DNA of 64,000 nt. Source: Bettongia penicillata ogilbyi (lineage: Eukaryota; Chordata; Mammalia; Diprotodontia; Potoroidae). The position numbers and the translations under genes were made by a program. The notes under the pieces were generated by a model. The model was not told the DNA's origin and searched no databases. It worked only from the letters and a program-made list of their open reading frames with translations. Positions 59,170-64,000 of the stretch are shown here, in pieces. Where the stretch lies: contig JAJHZJ010000008.1 of assembly GCA_023548195.1 (NCBI GenBank), positions 3,372,215-3,436,214 on the forward strand, in the 5' to 3' direction. Numbering within the stretch: the stretch's first letter is position 1; the number at the start of each line of letters is the position of its first letter.

Positions 59170-59335
59170 CCGACATCTATGGATCTTTAAGCTTTATAAA
59201 GTGCTTTATTTCCATTAGCGTCTGATCCTCCGCAACAATCCTGTTAGAGGGCTGTTGTTCTTTTCTCCCATTTTACAGGTGAGTCCATTGAGGCTCAGTG
59301 ACGTGTCTGTGGTTGCACAGCTGTTAAGTGTCTCT
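59170..59335 (-). mobile_element. MIR SINE
   Basis: Reads TTTATAAAGTGCTTTATTTCC, CATTTTACAGGTGAG and GGTTGCACAGCTGTTAAG. Confidence 0.7.
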
Positions 59336-59394
59336 TTGGAGAAGGAATAATGGAGCTGATCTGGATCTATCGTTAGAAGGAAGAGTAACACAGA

Positions 59395-59578
59395 GCAGGA
59401 GTCCCTAACTATTTTTGTGTCAGGGACCCTTTTTGGCAGTCTGGTGTAACCTGTGGATCCTTTCTTAGAATAATGTTTTAAGATACCTAAAGTGATTGGA
59501 TCTCAAAGGAAACCATATATTGAAAAACAGTTATCAATTTTTTTAAGTTTTAGATCTCGGGTTAAGAACCCCTGGAAT
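59395..59578. repeat. Non-autonomous hAT-like element, copy 3
   Basis: Imperfect terminal inverted repeats AGGAGTCCCTAAC and GTTAAGAACCCCTG bound AT-rich DNA containing GATCTCAAAGGAAACCATAT. This is the best-preserved of three related copies. Confidence 0.5.
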
Positions 59579-59837
59579 AGATGGACCCCAAAACATGTTT
59601 ATTTCTATTAAAATACTGATTATTTCAAAACATACAGGTACCTTATGGCTAAATTCATCACATTTTCTATTTCTAGTACTTTATTAAAAACTTAACTGAC
59701 TGCCTGTTGGGAATTAAAGGATGATTAAATGGCATATTTATGTTTGTAGCAGTTTCCTATTTTGTAGCACTGATTACTTTTCCTGACTCTACCTCACTTA
59801 AATCTAATTCACGAGCAACTCTAGATATCACCCCATC

Positions 59838-59882
59838 ATGGGATCCTCTTTGAGAATGAAGGACGACCAACAACAATAGCAC
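59838..59882 (+). mobile_element. SINE tail fragment
   Basis: Reads GATCCTCTTTGAGAATGAAG, then GACGACCAACAACAAT, like the 3' end of the WSINE1-type body. Confidence 0.5.
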
Positions 59883-60041
59883 TTGATGAAAATGATACTG
59901 GATAAAACTGGAAATTAGTCTTGCTTTCCTAATTGTGTTAAGATTGGTAGACTTGGAAGATGATCATGTAGAGCTGAAAGAAATGTAAACCCCTTCATAT
60001 ATGTGCACTCGTGTTTATGTATGAATGTTTACGAGAAAGAG

Positions 60042-60044
<3 letters not shown>

Positions 60045-60083
<39 letters not shown>
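60045..60083. repeat. AG microsatellite
   Basis: About 19 uninterrupted AG units. Confidence 0.95.
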
Positions 60084-60086
<3 letters not shown>

Positions 60087-60689
60087 TAGCTCACATCATT
60101 GGAATCATGGTGGATTTTAAAAAATGAACACTGCAATGAATAAGTGTCAAAGGAGGAGACTGATTTTGTGTCTACCCTCAAATGAAGGTTTCTTAAGAGA
60201 GGGAGGATTTCTTATTTTTATGTGGAACCTGAAAATGTTATTTTCACAATTTGGGATTTGCACACCAGCATCAGTGTTCAAGACTGAGAAGCCTGTTGTC
60301 TCAGTACCACTGTAGGGAGTAAATCTGCCCAGTAAGAGGATGCCATAGGAAGGACTATTGTATTGTAAAATCTTTTCCAAACAGTTTTCATTCATCCAGC
60401 AAATAGTTACTGAACAGTCTAAGGTGCTGGCTAGGTGCCAGTGGAAAAAAGCCCATAGAGAGTTTACAGTCTATCTAGTAGATAAGAAAATCACTATACT
60501 ACTAGACAGAATGTACAAGCACATTAAGAGGTAAGAACAAAGTGCTTTGGGAATTCAGGGAGAGAGAAAGAAAAACAATTCATAGGATTATAGACTAGAG
60601 CCCTTCATTTTACAGATCAGGAAATCACATATTAAATAAGAGCAAGGCATATACTAGTTATCAAGAATATAAAGGAAGGAAATAAACAT

Positions 60690-60915
60690 TTATTAAGCCC
60701 TTACTATGTGCCATGCACTGTGTTGAGCACTTTACAAATATTATAATTGATCCTAACAACAACCCTGGGAAGTAGATGCTATTATTATCCCCATTTTACG
60801 CATGAGAAAGCAGAGGTTGTGACTTGGCCAGGGTCACACAACTAGGAAATATCTGGGGCCAGAATTGAGCTCATGTCTTCCTGACTCTGGGGCCAGTGCT
60901 CATCTACTGTCACCA
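60690..60915 (-). mobile_element. MIR/CORE-SINE
   Basis: Antisense: GAGCACTTTACAAATATTAT, CCCCATTTTACGCATGAGAAA and CAGGGTCACACAACTAGG. Confidence 0.8.
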
Positions 60916-60949
60916 AAAACCAAAGCAGTCTCTGCTCTCAAGGAGTTTC

Positions 60950-61080
60950 CATTCTTGAAAATACCATAGATCTTGAGCTTAGAGGGGTCTTAGAGACCAT
61001 AGAGTCCAAACATCCCATTTTATAGTAGAAGAAACTAAGGCCCAGGGAGTGACTTGCCTTAAGTCAGACCGATGGTATCA
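60950..61080 (-). mobile_element. MIR SINE fragment
   Basis: Reads CATTTTATAGTAGAAGAAACTAAGG. Confidence 0.6.
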
Positions 61081-61184
61081 GAGATAGATGAAAGTAAGTG
61101 GGGGATGAGGATAAAGCGGAGTTGGGCAGGGGAGGAATATGATACATGTCTTTGGGAAGAACTTAGAATCAGCAAAACCAGAAA

Positions 61185-61385
61185 AGAAAAACCACTCACT
61201 TAGGAGCTGTGTGATAGATATCCTGGGCAAGTCACTTAATCTCTGTAAGCTTCAGTTTCCTCCTCTGTAAAATAGAGATCATAATAGCACGTACCTCACA
61301 AGGTAGCTGTGAGAATCAAATGAGATAATTACAAAGTGCTTAGCACAGTTCCTGGCACATATATAAATATTAGCAATTGTTATTT
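61185..61385 (+). mobile_element. MIR SINE
   Basis: CORE CCTGGGCAAGTCACTTAATC and the full tail AAAGTGCTTAGCACAGTTCC are present. Confidence 0.8.
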
Positions 61386-62335
61386 TATCTTTGTAGAGAT
61401 ATAAAAATATGGCATCTATTTGAAGGGTTGCCTTGTGGTAGATTAGAATCGCAGTGGTTGGCCCCAAAGGGATCAATGAAGATCAATGACAGGAAGCACA
61501 GAAAGGCTCAACTGCCTCCAAGTGGATGGGCTGGCTGCTTGGGGAAGGAAGAAAGGGTTCTTCCCCCCACCTCACTGCTGGAAGTGTTCAGTATTGGGAA
61601 TGCTTCTTTGTTGGGCATGTGCATGGGTACGAGCCTCTGAGGTCCCTTCCAACTTAGCTTTTTCTGTGATTCAGTGACATATAATGCAAATAACCATCAT
61701 ACTAAATAGAACATGAGGCTGTTGGCATTTAATATTTGCCAAAGCTGAGCAAATCAGTGTGGGATAGAAGTCAATTTTAAAGTCATGGTTTGCAGAACAA
61801 AGCAGCACATGGCCATTGAGGGACCTCCAGCACTCACTCAGCACCATTCCCCTGCCTTTAAGTGGGATTAGAACGCACAAGGTTTATTCATACTCAGGAA
61901 AGAAGTAGGGCCATTTTACTTGACAGATGGCTAAATAAATATCCTCTACTTAAATGAAAGACAGCCCCCAAGACACAGAGATGTAGAAACTGTGACCAGG
62001 GGAGAGAACAGCTGAGTGCTGAAATATGGAATCAGTCATAACCATGCTTGCAACAGCAGCAGATTGTATATTCCAAGAGAGTTGAGAAGTTTCCTTGTCT
62101 CCAAACCCAACCCTGTCCTTTAGCAGACTCCAGCTTGCCAGATGTTATTTTGCTATAGGAAGGCTTACTACCCAAGTACTATTGGGTTGTGAAATCCTTC
62201 TACCTACTTGAGAGTCCATTTAGCATAGACAGAAGCTCTGGTATAGTTTAGTCCCCAGACTAATTAACCGAGTGATATAATGTGCATTCTCTCACTCCTT
62301 TCCCATTTTAAAAACCAAATATCAACTTGTAAAAT
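61386..62335. other. Intergenic, nothing recognised
   Basis: No gene or named repeat seen. Confidence 0.4.
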
Positions 62336-62337
62336 GG

Positions 62338-62600
62338 AGACAGGGAAGCAGAATAGTGAGAACACTGGCTTTGTTGCACCTGGAAGATCTGGGTGAAAAT
62401 TCTGGTTCTGTCACTTACTTGCTAGGCCTACTACTCATGATCAGTTTCTTCATCAGTAAAATGAGAGAATGGGGCTTGGTGATTTCAAAGCTAGTCCTAG
62501 AGCTGGAGTCAGGAGGACATCTTCCTGAGTTCAAATCTGGCCTCAGACACTTCCTAGTGATGTGATGAGGCAAGTCACCTCACCCTATTTGCATCTAAAA
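62338..62600 (+). mobile_element. Two adjacent CORE-SINE fragments
   Basis: The first (62338-62490) has CACTTACTTGCTAGGCC and CATCAGTAAAATGAGAG. The second (62495-62600) has TCAGGAGGACATCTTCCTGAG, GTTCAAATCTGGCCTCAGAC and GGCAAGTCACCTCACCC. Confidence 0.7.
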
Positions 62601-62649
62601 CCACTAACTGAATGGCTTGCTTGCTGGCTGAATGGATGGAGGGAGGGAT

Positions 62650-62940
62650 TAATGGAAGGAATGAAAAACATTTATTAAGTGCTTACTGTGTACCAAGTAC
62701 AGTACCAAATGATGATTCAGTTCCAACCATTTATAAGGCACAGTTCTGGGTGCTATGATGGATCATAAGAATTATAAAACATGGTCTCTATCTTTAAAGA
62801 GCTTAGGCATAAAAATATATGTGCAATGTGGGTAGAGAGTCAGCTGCAAAGCTAGGAAAACCCAGCTCTGGCAGAGTTCAGTGATTTACCCAGTCACACA
62901 ACTAGTATGTGCCAAAGGCAGTGCTGAAGCCTTCCTGATG
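62650..62940. repeat. Dispersed-repeat fragment followed by a decayed MIR
   Basis: Reads AACATTTATTAAGTGCTTACTG, then CAGTCACACAACTAGTATG. Confidence 0.5.
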
Positions 62941-62959
62941 CCAGTCATCTCTTTTATCT

Positions 62960-63797
62960 ACATTGCCTTTCACCAATAACCACCATTTCCTGAGGGGCCC
63001 TAGCCATGTTGACTTCACTCCTAGCTCATCTCACTCTCTAATAATAATCCTTACCAATCCACCCACCTGCTTTCCCTACACCCCAAGATGCCTCCACTCT
63101 GAGACCCATTCTCAGAACTGCCCAGACTGTCACTGTAAGGGATCCCACTCATGTCCCCACATTCTGGGTACGTTCTGGTACTGGATTCCCCCACACACCC
63201 CTTTTCTGCTTCCTTTTGCCTGTTTGTCCTTCACCTTTTAGATTGTAAGCTTCTTTTCATTTGTATCTCCAAGACTTAGCACAATACCTGTTAGATTTCT
63301 TGTTGTTCAGTCTTTTCAGTCATGTCCAACTCACGGTGACCCCACTTGGGGTTTCCTTGACAAAGATGCTGGAGTGGTTTGTCATTTCCTTCTCTAGCTC
63401 TTTTTACAGATGAGGAAACTGAGGCAAATACAGTGAAGTGCCTTGCCCAGGGTTACACAGCTACAAGTGTCTGAGGACAGATTTGGACTCAGGAAGATGA
63501 GTCTTCCCCCATCTCCAGACCTGGCACTCTATTCACTGCGCTACCTAGCTGCCCACTCAATAGATCGTAAACCCTGAACAAAAGTTCATCGTCTCAGTTT
63601 CTTTACTACCTCACCAGTAGTTTTGTCAAGGAGGATATCCTCCTTCCACCCTTCTCACTCTTACTTTTTAGCACCCCTTTATGTATTGTATTCCTCTACT
63701 AGAAAGTAAGCCTAGGATTATCTTGCTTGTTTGTATTTGTATCTCTTAACATAATACCTGGTATGTAGTAAGTGCTTAATAATAATTTATCTGTCTA
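62960..63797 (-). mobile_element. L2 LINE 3' region, split by a SINE
   Basis: The L2 3' pattern runs to about 63298 (TTTTAGATTGTAAGCTTC, CTTAGCACAATACCTG) and resumes at about 63570-63797 (TAGAAAGTAAGCCTAGG, ATACCTGGTATGTAG, TAAGTGCTTAATAATAA). The halves look like two tandem L2 ends or one element split by the SINE. Confidence 0.55.
63298..63560 (-). mobile_element. Mar1-type CORE-SINE, full length, inside L2
   Basis: Antisense: tail TTGTTGTTCAGTCTTTTCAG and CTGGAGTGGTTTGTCATTTCC; CORE ACAGATGAGGAAACTGAGGC and CAGGGTTACACAGCTAC; head CTATTCACTGCGCTACCTAGC. Confidence 0.9.
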
Positions 63798-64000
63798 AAA
63801 GTTATCCCCCAAGACCTCATCATGGTACATTCTGATAACGTGCACTCTGACTCCACTCTCCCAGAGTGAAGAAATTACATCTCCCCTCCGGTAGCTAGGG
63901 TACCATGAAGGGGGTCTTTGGGGTATCTCTTCTCTATGCCAATGGGTATGGGTAAAGCTCCACTGACTGTTGGCCCCATTTGTTACAGGGCCATTGTTTA

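Overview
The window reads as nuclear DNA of a marsupial (metatherian). It contains one protein-coding gene, ING2, in a landscape dominated by transposable elements. The marsupial call rests on the repeats: tRNA-headed CORE-SINEs of the Mar1 and WSINE1 type, MIR and L2/L3-CR1 remnants, and a marsupial-type L1/HAL1. The species cannot be fixed from the sequence. The WSINE1-like copies lean towards an Australian lineage, but that is inference.

Layout. 1-9.9 kb: intergenic DNA with L1 ORF2 and L1 3' remnants, L2 and MIR-type SINEs. 9.96-12.86 kb: a full-length L1-derived element on the minus strand with 5' UTR, broken ORF1 and 3' UTR but no ORF2 (HAL1-like), bounded by perfect 14-bp target-site duplications. 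13.63-21.38 kb: a nearly complete but defective betaretrovirus-like endogenous provirus on the minus strand. It has two LTRs of about 330 bp, a GCTCCT target duplication, a polypurine tract, a degenerate primer-binding site, and gag, pro, pol and env, all interrupted by stops or frameshifts except one open reverse-transcriptase block. 21.4-36 kb: RTE-like and L1 remnants, microsatellites, L2, SINEs and one possible LTR.

36.1-39.0 kb is a CpG island holding the ING2 promoter and first exon, with a CCAAT box, a TATA-like element, an NRF1-like palindrome and GC boxes. ING2 is on the plus strand: exon 1 CDS 37717-37891, a 5.6-kb phase-1 intron, and exon 2 CDS 43516-44186. The 281-aa product has the ING domain, a basic nuclear-localisation region, a C4HC3 PHD finger and a polybasic tail. 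A polyadenylation signal lies at 44824. The 5' leader carries a start-stop ATG-TGA and two out-of-frame upstream ATGs. About 450 bp upstream of the inferred ING2 start, a ZNF143/THAP11-like motif on the opposite strand and a splice-donor-like site suggest a possible divergent transcript.

44.9-64 kb is intergenic: many SINEs, L2 and L3/CR1 3' ends, L1 3' fragments, and two related solo LTRs in inverted orientation at 52.5-53.1 and 55.8-56.4 kb. No tRNA, rRNA, CRISPR array or bacterial-type gene was found. Nothing seen amounts to a clearly new biological system; the best leads are the provirus (including its arginine/lysine-rich Env leader), the complete HAL1-like insertion, and the layout of the ING2 leader and promoter.
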